From a bacterium (GTDB lineage Bacteria > Blakebacterota > Blakebacteria > Blakebacterales > Blakebacteraceae), in NCBI GenBank assembly GCA_025774205.1, contig JALGWK010000043.1, forward strand, positions 1 to 11,629: a DNA stretch of 11,629 bases, read 5' to 3'. Under the pieces are notes generated by a model, which ran no database searches, was not told the origin of the DNA, and saw only the letters and a list, made by a program, of their open reading frames with translations. The position numbers and the translations under genes are program-made. Below are positions 1-6,944 of the stretch, in pieces; within the stretch, counting starts at the first letter, position 1, and each line of letters opens with the position of its first letter.

Positions 1-621
1 CAGATCCATGCCTGGCAGGGTGGAATGCTCCAATCCCGCAGCTGCCAGAGCCGCCGTGTTCGCCAGATAGAGTTCCCGATCCCAACTGTTGACGAAAACG
101 GGGTGGTCCGGGGTCACGGGATCGATGGTCCTTCGGTGGGGCCTCCAGCGGTTTTCCTTCAGGCGCTCCCGCTCTCTCCAATCAGCCTCCCAGAGCCGGT
201 GCCCGTCCCAGGAACCACCGGTTATCCACTCACCCTCCGGAAGGATTCCCGCCACCCGGGTCAGCTCCGTTACCAGTCCGTCGTTCTCGGAGACGGCCAT
301 CAGGTCCGCATTATTCCAGATGGATCCCCACCCCGCGAAATGGGTGTGACTATCGATAAAGCCCGGCATGACGAAGGCCCCGTCCATGTCGATCACATGT
401 GTATCGGGTCCCCGCCAGGCTCTGATTTCAGAATCGGACTCAAGGACGGCAGTAATGGTATTTCCGGTGATAACGACCGCGCTGGCCCATGGCTGGTCCG
501 GCTCGAGTGTATAAACGTCTGCGTTCTTGAGGATAAGGTCGGCGGATTGTTGCCTGGTTCCTCCACAGGCAACCAGGAACACCCCCAGGATCAAGCTCGT
601 GATCAGTCTTGTTGTTTTCAT
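1..621 (-). CDS. Amidohydrolase family 3 (YtcJ-like) lipoprotein, N-terminal 207 codons, cut by window edge
   Basis: This gene reads leftward from an ATG at 621 and stays open to position 1, so the C-terminus lies outside the window. Residues 1-19 form a lipoprotein signal: basic MKTTR, a hydrophobic stretch, then the lipobox LVAC with Cys19 as the lipidated residue. This predicts a membrane-anchored protein facing the periplasm or outside. The mature part begins like an amidohydrolase: a beta-strand domain, then PGFIDSHTH with the metal-binding His92 and His94. A GGAG lies about nine bases before the ATG and supports this start. The remaining metal ligands are beyond the edge. It is a paralogue of the gene just upstream (655-2385), sharing blocks such as ITGNTITAVL, GEWITGG and DRELYLANTAAL, and it starts 33 bases after that gene's stop. 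The family hydrolyses C-N bonds (for example N-substituted formamides), but the substrate here cannot be told. Confidence 0.9.
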   Translation of the reverse strand, partial: MKTTRLITSLILGVFLVACGGTRQQSADLILKNADVYTLEPDQPWASAVVITGNTITAVLESDSEIRAWRGPDTHVIDMDGAFVMPGFIDSHTHFAGWGSIWNNADLMAVSENDGLVTELTRVAGILPEGEWITGGSWDGHRLWEADWRERERLKENRWRPHRRTIDPVTPDHPVFVNSWDRELYLANTAALAAAGLEHSTLPGMDL

Positions 622-654
622 GGACACGATCTCCTGTAACTGGCGTAAAGCCGG

Positions 655-2385
655 TTAGCGCTCGAAAACGATTCTGCCGTCTACTATGGTCATTTCGATC
701 TCCATATCCAGGAGATCGTCCGGATTGTTCACAATATTCCTGTCGATGACGGTGATATCAGCCAGTTTCCCCGGTCTGATCGTACCGCGTACGGAATCCT
801 CTCCCATACACGCGTAGGCGCCATAGAGGGTGAAGGCTCGTATCGCTTCCTCGATGGTAATCTTGAGATGCGGCTGCCAGCCCCCGGTCGGTTCGCCTTC
901 GTTGTTGGTCCGGTTCACCGCCGCGTTGAGTACGTATTTCGGATGATTGAAGAATATCGCGCCGGCGTTGCCCGGAACGTCCGAGCCGAAGTTCATGACG
1001 ATGCCCTTATCGATAAACGTTCGGAAGGGAAAGGCCAGCTTCTCCCGTTCCGGACCGAGCCTGTTCTCAAGCCAGCGCATGTCGTCGGCTATCTGGCTCG
1101 GATTCGTCTCGGCGATGAGGTTCAACGCCTTCATTCTCTCGAACTCCCGGGGTTGAACGATCTCGGCATGAATGATGCGGAACATGCTCATGTCAGCGTC
1201 AAGGTCCTGCTGAATGCGCTCCAGAACATCGATGACTTCAGAAATGCCACGGTCCCCGATGGCATGGGAATCGACTGAGAATCCGTGCTCAACCGCCGCT
1301 TTGCAGTACTGGTAGAAGACTTCGGGATTGCCGACCAGGCTGCCGGGCTGAGCCGCGTCACTGTTGTACTCCTGGTAGTGGCCTTTGTAGTCCGGCCGGT
1401 CAGTGTACGGCTCGAACAGCATGGCTCCGCGGGAGCCGAGGAAGCCATCATTGGCACTCTTGAAACCGCCGTACCGGAGGAAATAATCACGCTCCAGTGT
1501 CTGAGGGTGCACCCCCATGGTCAGATCCCGCTGGAACATCTCCTCGCTCAGGTCGAGCCAGGGTCTAACCCACACCCGGGCGGTGAGTTCACCACTCTCC
1601 TGCAGCTTCACGAAGCGCTCTACCTGAGTGAAACTCCTGATCATATCATGGATTTCCACGATCCCCATCTCTGCCAGCACCTCCAGGCCGGTGCGGTATT
1701 CGTTCAGGATTCGCTCTTCAGATTTTGGCTTGATTACGCCCCTGATGCGGTCGATTGCGGGAGATCCCCGATAGATCAAGCCGGTCGGTATCCCTCCCTC
1801 GAGCTGCATTCCCTCGAGAGCCGCGTCCGCAAGGCCGGCAGCTTCAAGGGCTGCCGTATTGGCCAGGTAGAGTTCCCTGTCGTAGCTATTGAGAAAACAG
1901 GGGTTGTTCCCGGTGAGATCATCGATGGCAAATCGATCGGGTTCCCAGCGCTGAGGGGGCCTTTCGGTGTTCAGTTCACCCGTCCCGGCCAGCCACTGAA
2001 TGGCTCCGGACCAGTCTCCTCCGGTAATCCATTCCCCATCACCAACCAGAGGTACCACCCGCCTCAGTTCCTCCAGCAGGCCGTCATCGCTATCCACGTT
2101 CATCAGCATGATATCGTGCTGCTGGGCCGCGAATCCGGCGAAGTGCACGTGAGTATCGATGAATCCGGGAAGGGCCAGTCCGCCCTCCAGATCTACGACG
2201 CGGGTATCTGGTCCGATATAGTCCTCAGCTTCGGATTCGTCCGCGAGCACGGCGGTGATCGTATTCCCGGTGATAATGATCGCCCTGGCCCAGGGCTGGT
2301 CTTCATCAACGGTGTACACATCACCGTTCATAAGAACTCTGCGATCCCGAATACCCACCCTATCTTGATGCAGTCCTCTGTTCAA
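655..2385 (-). CDS. YtcJ-like metal-dependent amidohydrolase (Amidohydro_3), no signal peptide
   Basis: This is a full-length amidohydrolase of about 576 residues, the usual size for YtcJ/NfdA-like enzymes. All expected metal-centre residues are visible: His79 and His81 in PGFIDTHVH; Lys309 in GGFKSANDG, the usual carboxylated lysine; His374 in SHAIGDRG; His406 in RIIHAE; and Asp469 in GSDVP. It should be an active hydrolase of an amide or related bond, but the substrate is unknown. The start is uncertain. The frame opens after the preceding methyltransferase stop and contains no ATG before codon 19. TTG at 2385 is the longest choice, GTG at codon 10 and ATG at codon 19 are alternatives, and none has a strong ribosome site. 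In every case the N-terminus lacks a signal peptide, unlike the lipoprotein paralogue that follows, so this copy is probably cytoplasmic. It lies 45 bases after the methyltransferase gene, in the same direction. Confidence 0.9.
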   Translation of the reverse strand: MNRGLHQDRVGIRDRRVLMNGDVYTVDEDQPWARAIIITGNTITAVLADESEAEDYIGPDTRVVDLEGGLALPGFIDTHVHFAGFAAQQHDIMLMNVDSDDGLLEELRRVVPLVGDGEWITGGDWSGAIQWLAGTGELNTERPPQRWEPDRFAIDDLTGNNPCFLNSYDRELYLANTAALEAAGLADAALEGMQLEGGIPTGLIYRGSPAIDRIRGVIKPKSEERILNEYRTGLEVLAEMGIVEIHDMIRSFTQVERFVKLQESGELTARVWVRPWLDLSEEMFQRDLTMGVHPQTLERDYFLRYGGFKSANDGFLGSRGAMLFEPYTDRPDYKGHYQEYNSDAAQPGSLVGNPEVFYQYCKAAVEHGFSVDSHAIGDRGISEVIDVLERIQQDLDADMSMFRIIHAEIVQPREFERMKALNLIAETNPSQIADDMRWLENRLGPEREKLAFPFRTFIDKGIVMNFGSDVPGNAGAIFFNHPKYVLNAAVNRTNNEGEPTGGWQPHLKITIEEAIRAFTLYGAYACMGEDSVRGTIRPGKLADITVIDRNIVNNPDDLLDMEIEMTIVDGRIVFER

Positions 2386-2430
2386 GGAGAGAGGGATCGC
2401 ACTATTGACACCGGGGATCGGGGTTGCGGT

Positions 2431-3042
2431 TCAGACCTTCCGGGCTCGCATGACAGCGATATTCGCTTCCCTTCCAAACTCATACCTCATGTCTTCGGGA
2501 TCGCTGAACATCTCCGAGATCCGGCGCACCTCCGCCTTCTCGATGGTCAGATCGGAGAGTATCTCAGTCATCTCCTGGAGGGGGAGGAAGTCACCTTCCT
2601 CGAAGAACTCCCAGACCTCCCGCATCGACACATCCCATTCAACCACCAGCAGGGTTCCACCCTCAGCGAGAGCCGACCTGGCGGTCCGGATGGCTGTTCG
2701 GGCATCATCACCAGCCGGCAGGGCATAGGTGCTGATCACAAGATCATATTGCTCCGGAGGTTCCCAGGTGGTGACATCCCCGACCATGAAGCGGGCATCA
2801 ATCCCCTTCGCAGCGGCAGCCTCGGTCGCCAGGCGGACGGCCTCTTCCGACCAGTCCACACCGGTGACCGTCCAGCCCTGCCCGGCCAGCATAATAGCGT
2901 TCGATCCGGCCCCGCACCCCAGATCGAGCGCCCGCCCCGGTTCCAGATGTTCGATCTCATCCCCGATGACGAAGTCGAGGACATGCACACCCTCCGGGCC
3001 CTCTTTGAAACTGCCATCCCAGAAGGTCTGGTCCATTTCCAT
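2431..3042 (-). CDS. Class I SAM-dependent methyltransferase (TehB/Methyltransf_25-like)
   Basis: This is a protein of about 203 residues with a Rossmann-type SAM-binding fold. Motif I is ALDLGCGAGS (residues 38-47), followed by the acidic Asp63 in GVDWS that should bind the SAM ribose. Asp89 in VGDV and YDLVISTYAL (residues 99-108) form the next motifs. The opening MDQTFWDG with a following glycine-rich turn resembles small methyltransferases of the TehB/thiopurine type. The substrate is unknown. The frame could begin at 3090, but that would overlap the upstream peptidase gene by 46 bases. ATG at 3042, just two bases after the peptidase stop, fits better and puts the conserved fold near the N-terminus. 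ATG at 3036 is also possible. No strong Shine-Dalgarno site is visible, so translation may be coupled to the peptidase gene. Confidence 0.88.
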   Translation of the reverse strand: MEMDQTFWDGSFKEGPEGVHVLDFVIGDEIEHLEPGRALDLGCGAGSNAIMLAGQGWTVTGVDWSEEAVRLATEAAAAKGIDARFMVGDVTTWEPPEQYDLVISTYALPAGDDARTAIRTARSALAEGGTLLVVEWDVSMREVWEFFEEGDFLPLQEMTEILSDLTIEKAEVRRISEMFSDPEDMRYEFGREANIAVMRARKV

Positions 3043-3044
3043 GT

Positions 3045-3629
3045 TTATTTGTTGAACACCCGTCGGAAAAAGGGAAGCGGATCCATGCAATGCCGATCGA
3101 GTTCGGCCATGGTTTTACTGTGGGTACTGGCCCGACCGTTATCCTGAAGGTCTTTCCGTATCTCGAGGTGCAGATGGTTGTCGGACCCGAAGTTCGACCG
3201 TGCCAGCTCATCAGCGGTGAAGAGTCTGCCCAGGATGGTGTAGTGATTGACGTAGTCACCCCGCTTCACCTTTATATCCTCGATATGGATATAGATCGCA
3301 TATGACCAGGCCTGGTCGGCCTGCTGATGCTCGATGATGACCGAACGGTTCGGGAATCTGCCGGATACATTGAGCACTTTGCCCCGGCCGATGGCATACA
3401 CTGTCTCTTCGTATTCACCCTTCAAATCGACGCCGGCATGGAGATGACCCGGTATATAACTCGATCGCCAGTCACCGTACCTGCCGACAACCCGTGCCTG
3501 CAGCATCTCATAACTCTGTCGGTGAGAATCCTGGAATGGTGAGTAGACCGTGATGGCCCTCTGGACATCCGGTTCAGGAAGAACAGTCAGGAGGAAAATG
3601 ATGCCGATGCCGGGTACGCTGCGGATCAT
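3045..3629 (-). CDS. Secreted M23-family (LytM-like) metallopeptidase domain protein
   Basis: This is a 194-residue protein with a short N-terminal hydrophobic segment (about residues 5-18, preceded by Arg3) that looks like a Sec signal or anchor. The rest is a compact M23 domain. The zinc-site pattern is intact: His64 and Asp68 in HAGVD (HxxxD), His115 in YIHI, and His152/His154 in NHLHLEI (HxH). M23 enzymes cut peptidoglycan cross-bridges or stem peptides in the cell envelope, and such an enzyme is small and simple enough to be secreted. GRGKVLNVSG and RGDYVNH match the beta-sheet core of the family. The ATG at 3629 has no clear ribosome site. The gene lies 66 bases after the HATPase gene, and its TAA is two bases before the next start codon. 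Active hydrolysis is inferred from the intact ligands. A regulatory or scaffold role cannot be excluded. Confidence 0.85.
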   Translation of the reverse strand: MIRSVPGIGIIFLLTVLPEPDVQRAITVYSPFQDSHRQSYEMLQARVVGRYGDWRSSYIPGHLHAGVDLKGEYEETVYAIGRGKVLNVSGRFPNRSVIIEHQQADQAWSYAIYIHIEDIKVKRGDYVNHYTILGRLFTADELARSNFGSDNHLHLEIRKDLQDNGRASTHSKTMAELDRHCMDPLPFFRRVFNK

Positions 3630-3695
3630 GGTGTACTGATGGTAATCCCGGAGAGAGACATCAGAGAGGAGTTCACTGACCCTGTTCGGGCCGGT

Positions 3696-4142
3696 TCAGT
3701 CGATCCTCATGTGGATCTCGGTCCCGCCGCGGAGATACCGGACCTCGTCCACCAATTGATTGATCATGTAGACCCCGCGGCCGTGGGTCAGAAAAAGATT
3801 CTTACCGACTACCGGATTCGGGATGGAAGCGGGATCGAAACCGGGACCGGGATCACGGATCACGATCAGCATCCCCTTTTCCTCATCACAGCAGACCGCA
3901 ACCTGGATCTCCTTGTCGGGATCACCGCCGCAGCCGTGCTCGATGGCATTCATCAGCGCTTCTTCAAGAGCCAGCTTGACCTCGAACTCCCTGCCCTCGG
4001 CACACCCCATCCCGGTGACGGCTTCCATGATGTCGGCGACCAGATTGTCCATCGCGTCGACATCGCACACCAGGGTCTCGTCGAGACGCAGGATCAGATC
4101 CTTCGTGTTGAAATCACACCGCGCCGGAGCTTGATCGGTCAT
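3696..4142 (-). CDS. RsbW/SpoIIAB-like HATPase_c_2 domain protein (anti-sigma-type serine kinase)
   Basis: This is a 148-residue protein that is almost entirely a GHKL ATP-binding domain of the anti-sigma-factor kinase type. The N box is EEALMNAIEHG (residues 60-70, with Asn65 as the usual Mg ligand), the G1 box is RDPGPGFDP (residues 96-104), and the G2 region is GRGVYMINQL (residues 121-130). Proteins of this family bind ATP and either phosphorylate a STAS-domain antagonist or sequester a sigma factor. No STAS, PP2C or sigma-factor gene is visible in this window, so its partner is unknown. The start is well supported: AGGAG sits five bases before the ATG and overlaps the stop codon of the preceding kinase gene (TAG, then GAG), with an eight-base gap. 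This points to translational coupling and a functional link with that kinase. Confidence 0.93.
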   Translation of the reverse strand: MTDQAPARCDFNTKDLILRLDETLVCDVDAMDNLVADIMEAVTGMGCAEGREFEVKLALEEALMNAIEHGCGGDPDKEIQVAVCCDEEKGMLIVIRDPGPGFDPASIPNPVVGKNLFLTHGRGVYMINQLVDEVRYLRGGTEIHMRID

Positions 4143-4147
4143 GGCAT

Positions 4148-4152
4148 CTCCT
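4148..4152 (-). promoter_or_regulatory. Shine-Dalgarno AGGAG overlapping the kinase stop codon
   Basis: On the minus strand the sequence reads GGATAGGAGATGCCATG. TAG ends the kinase gene, AGGAG starts within that stop codon, and the HATPase ATG (4142) follows after five spacer bases. Ribosomes finishing the kinase are thus placed on the next start, which suggests coupled, roughly matched expression of the two proteins. Confidence 0.75.
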
Positions 4153-6745
4153 ATCCATTCGGCGCTATCAGTGCCAGGTATCCCGGGTGTTCCCGGAGTG
4201 GATGGTATCGACCGGAACTGATCGAAGTCCGCCAGGCACCATACTCCACAGCACGTTCAAGAAGTTCGACGGCTTCATCGAGTTCACCCAGGTGGGCGGC
4301 GATGATTGCTCGCGAGTCATACCCCCGACCCCGTTCGTACTGCCGATCGAACTGCATGAACCATTGCTGAGTCTGCCGGGCTCGCAGGGTGTCACCCTTA
4401 CCGGCTGCGACCATCCCGAGATAGACTCGGTACACTCTATCCTCGGGATATTCGGCAACCAGGTCAGTAAAGATCTCATCGGCAATATCGATGTCGCCTG
4501 CCAGAGCGTGAGTTCTGCCCAGAATATCGCGATAACGTACTGTACTCCGTCCTGCTTCAGGTACTGAAGAAAAAGCGCTCGTAAGCAGACTGAACACTCG
4601 CTGCACTCCCTCTTCATTCCCGGACACAACGACCCCATGCAGACTGCCAGCGAGGAAATTAGTTGGACTCTGTCCCAGGGCCACCAGTTCCCCGGCCGTC
4701 GCCTCGAGTTTGGCCAGGTTTCCGCTCGCTCCGACAGCAACGCCATGGTAAATCTGCTCATAGGTCGGATCGTCGAGTGCCAGGCGTGCTTCCTCGATGG
4801 TATCGATCATCCTCTCGAAATCATTGAGGGTGAAATACGTCATGAGCAGCTGGTTCCAGTATTTCTCCGCTCCACGTCCATAGGCGAAGACCGGCCCCTC
4901 CGGATCGAGCTGGGCGAAATATGAGAGCGCCTCGTTCGGCCGGTTCGCGAATTGCGCTGACTGGGCGGCGATGAACGTCCAGTACGTTCCCGGAGCGAGT
5001 TCCGCAGCTCTCCTGGCTGCGGGAAGTTTGCCATCCTGGTCCCATTTCACAGCGGCCTGAATGATATCGAGCATCGCCTGATCCAGCTCACTGAGGGATG
5101 CCCGTTGGGTTTCCAGTATCTGTGCCAGCGAATCCGCGCGCGCCATGTGAGTGATATCATTCTGACCGATCAGGTAGTGGATGCGGGCGGCCCAGATCCT
5201 TGCCGTGGTATATTCGGGATCGATTTCCAGCGCCCGGTAGAAGTATACGAGCGATTCCTCGGTGTAGCTGTCATCCATGTAGATGTCCAGCCCCCGCGTG
5301 AATTCGTTGAACGCTTCAATCAAACGGGGCGGCTCGGTGATATCCGCCCACGATTCATAACCAGGGCTGAGTCGGGAGGCCAGGGACGCCAGAACGCGCT
5401 GACGCAGTTCGGCGACGACAGCGTTCTTCTCATCCAGCGAGCCCGACACATCATCAAAGGTGTCGATGGTACGGTCCCGGGCGATATCACGGATCCGCAC
5501 CTGGAATTGAATGGTCTCATCATCGAGGATGTAGAAGCCGCCCGAAATCGCGATCCCGGCTGAAGCCTCAACGGCCAGGATCCGGATCGGATCGGAGACT
5601 TCTCCTGCCGCCGACCGATCCAGCAGTATCTGACTGGTCGGAAGAGAATGTTCGAGTGGAACGGCCCTCGCGAACTCTGCCTGTTCGACGCCTCCGTGGA
5701 TATGATCGACCGCCCACCGGCCGAACTGATCGTAGGCCGTGTCACCCGAATGATTCTCGAACGTGGATACTACGACGAGGTCGGGTATCAGCTGCTCACC
5801 TCGTCCACTGGAGAGCAGTACCGCCGTGGCCCCGGCGATCATGATCACCGTCGCCACCCCCGCCCTGACCAGTCGGCTCTTCTTCAGCGTCACTGTCGGC
5901 AGGGCGGTCGTGATCTGGACTGTGGTCGTCTCCAGCTCGCTCCGGATCCCGTTCAGGTCGGAGAGCAGTTCCGCGCAGCTCTGGTAGCGAAGGTCGGGCT
6001 GTTTGATCAGCATCTTCGTGATGACCGCTTCAACATTATCCGGGACATCATCGCGCAGCCCCGAAGGACGATCCTGTTCATTGTTGATGATCTCGAAGAG
6101 GAGTTCCCCCTCGGCCGGGCTCTTGAAGGGCAGTTGCCCTGTCAGGAGTTCGTAGAAGACAACTCCGAGAGAGAATATCTCGCTGCGCCGGTCGACCACG
6201 GCACCTGTGAGCTGCTCAGGCGAGGAGTAGGCCAGGGTGCCCATAGTCGTGCCGGTCCGGGTCAGCTGGCTCTTGTGCTCCAGGTGGGCCAGCCCGAAGT
6301 CCATCACCTTCACGTTCCCCTCCATGGAGATCATGATGTTGGCGCTCTTCACATCCCGGTGAAGGATCCCCTTGTTGTGGGCAGCTTCGAGGGCCTGAGC
6401 GGTCTGGATGATGATATCGAGAGCCTTGCGGATCGAGACATGGCCCGACTCGACCATGTCCCGGATGGTCTTGCCATCCACGTACTCCATGACGATGTAC
6501 TGCTCGCCGTCTTCTTCCAGCAGCTCATAGATGGTCGTGATATTGCTGTGGTTGAGTGATGATGCCGCCTGGGCTTCCCTGATAAACCGCTCCCGGGCAT
6601 CTTCATGTTCCGCGAACTGACCCGACAGAGCCTTGATGGCAACCAGTCGCTCCAGCGTAGAATCCTCAGCCCTGTAGACGGTGCCCATACCGCCCTCGCC
6701 GAGTTTGTCGACAATAGTGTAATGACTGATCGTTCTGCCGATCAT
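4151..6745 (-). CDS. Transmembrane Hanks-type Ser/Thr protein kinase with TolB-like and TPR-like C-terminal region
   Basis: This is an 864-residue protein from the ATG at 6745; the frame can be extended to a TTG at 6889, but MIGRTISHYTIVDKLGEGGM is the typical start of this kinase group. Residues 1-265 are a complete kinase: glycine loop LGEGGMG, Lys38 in VAIK, HRDVKSAN with catalytic Asp131 and Asn136, DFG at 149-151, and TLAYSSPEQ ahead of the C-lobe. A single hydrophobic segment at about 291-312 suits a transmembrane helix. Residues about 320-460 resemble the TolB N-terminal-like domain found with such kinases, and from about 470 the chain is helical with TPR-like features, such as YFYRALEIDPEY and GELDEAVELLERAVEYG. 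The kinase should face the cytoplasm and the TolB/TPR part the periplasm, acting as a sensor, though the signal is unknown. The stop overlaps the ribosome site of the HATPase gene. Domain assignment past the membrane segment is inferred by eye. Confidence 0.93.
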   Translation of the reverse strand: MIGRTISHYTIVDKLGEGGMGTVYRAEDSTLERLVAIKALSGQFAEHEDARERFIREAQAASSLNHSNITTIYELLEEDGEQYIVMEYVDGKTIRDMVESGHVSIRKALDIIIQTAQALEAAHNKGILHRDVKSANIMISMEGNVKVMDFGLAHLEHKSQLTRTGTTMGTLAYSSPEQLTGAVVDRRSEIFSLGVVFYELLTGQLPFKSPAEGELLFEIINNEQDRPSGLRDDVPDNVEAVITKMLIKQPDLRYQSCAELLSDLNGIRSELETTTVQITTALPTVTLKKSRLVRAGVATVIMIAGATAVLLSSGRGEQLIPDLVVVSTFENHSGDTAYDQFGRWAVDHIHGGVEQAEFARAVPLEHSLPTSQILLDRSAAGEVSDPIRILAVEASAGIAISGGFYILDDETIQFQVRIRDIARDRTIDTFDDVSGSLDEKNAVVAELRQRVLASLASRLSPGYESWADITEPPRLIEAFNEFTRGLDIYMDDSYTEESLVYFYRALEIDPEYTTARIWAARIHYLIGQNDITHMARADSLAQILETQRASLSELDQAMLDIIQAAVKWDQDGKLPAARRAAELAPGTYWTFIAAQSAQFANRPNEALSYFAQLDPEGPVFAYGRGAEKYWNQLLMTYFTLNDFERMIDTIEEARLALDDPTYEQIYHGVAVGASGNLAKLEATAGELVALGQSPTNFLAGSLHGVVVSGNEEGVQRVFSLLTSAFSSVPEAGRSTVRYRDILGRTHALAGDIDIADEIFTDLVAEYPEDRVYRVYLGMVAAGKGDTLRARQTQQWFMQFDRQYERGRGYDSRAIIAAHLGELDEAVELLERAVEYGAWRTSISSGRYHPLREHPGYLALIAPNG

Positions 6746-6823
6746 GCGCCGAATGCTCCGCTGGGGTGGTACAGCCGATCTACAAACGGGAAATGATGCC
6801 TGCTGTGCGAGATGGTGATCGAG

Positions 6824-6853
6824 AGTGTAGAGGAGGGAATCCCGGAGAATCAA
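6824..6853 (-). promoter_or_regulatory. Candidate sigma-70 promoter for the leftward kinase operon
   Basis: Reading leftward, TTGATT (6853-6848) is separated by 18 bases from TACACT (6829-6824). Both match four of six consensus bases. A transcript starting near 6817 would carry a leader of about 70 bases before the kinase ATG at 6745. This is a by-eye assignment in a short region where weak matches are common. Confidence 0.4.
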
Positions 6854-6864
6854 AGGTATTACCT
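6854..6864. repeat. Short palindrome AGGTA-T-TACCT between the divergent promoters
   Basis: AGGTA (6854-6858) and TACCT (6860-6864) are inverted copies around one base. The site abuts the -35 box of the leftward promoter candidate and lies 11 bases before that of the rightward one. The position would suit an operator that controls both. Five-base arms arise often by chance, so the functional call is weak. A longer, looser pairing of CGGAG (6843-6847) with CTCCG (6863-6867) encloses part of it. Confidence 0.3.
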
Positions 6865-6875
6865 CCGTGGTGACT

Positions 6876-6904
6876 TTGCCTCGAGACAAACCACCTGCTA
6901 CACT
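6876..6904 (+). promoter_or_regulatory. Candidate extended -10 sigma-70 promoter for the rightward operon
   Basis: TTGCCT (6876-6881) is followed, after exactly 17 bases, by TACACT (6899-6904). A TG one base upstream of the -10 box gives an extended -10. Transcription would start near 6911, about 34 bases before the ATG at 6945, with the GGAG ribosome site at 6933-6936 in between. The optimal spacing and sensible distance to the gene make this the better of the two promoter candidates. Confidence 0.5.
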
Positions 6905-6944
6905 TATCGGATATCCTGAACACAGTCAGCCTGGAGAAAGCAAC

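Noticed and set aside
25-38. A 14-base match, ATGCTCCAATCCCG, also found at 11185-11198 exactly at the frameshift point
   Set aside because: The match ends sharply on both sides, and one such repeat in a window of this size is not far from chance. It could be a hint of a misjoin, but too weak to claim.
25-639. A 204-codon plus-strand frame at the left edge
   Set aside because: It is the shadow of the partial lipoprotein amidohydrolase, whose minus-strand product has a lipobox and HxH motif.
3043-3090. A longer methyltransferase start at 3090
   Set aside because: It would overlap the upstream peptidase gene, and the extra residues have no family match.
1285-3147. A long open frame of 620 codons on the plus strand, opposite the amidohydrolase and methyltransferase genes
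   Set aside because: It lies antisense to two genes with complete family motifs and its translation shows no recognisable domain. Long antisense frames are expected in GC-rich genes with biased codon use.
5648-6559. A 303-codon open frame on the plus strand opposite the kinase gene
   Set aside because: The minus-strand frame has every kinase motif. The plus-strand product has no family match.
6746-6889. A 48-codon N-terminal extension of the kinase from a TTG
   Set aside because: The extension has no kinase similarity and would cover the leftward promoter candidate. ATG 6745 begins the usual MIGRTISHY start of this kinase group.
6867-6944. A 26-codon N-terminal extension of the GMP-synthase-like gene
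   Set aside because: The extension has no family match, would include the promoter -10 region, and ATG 6945 has a good ribosome site.
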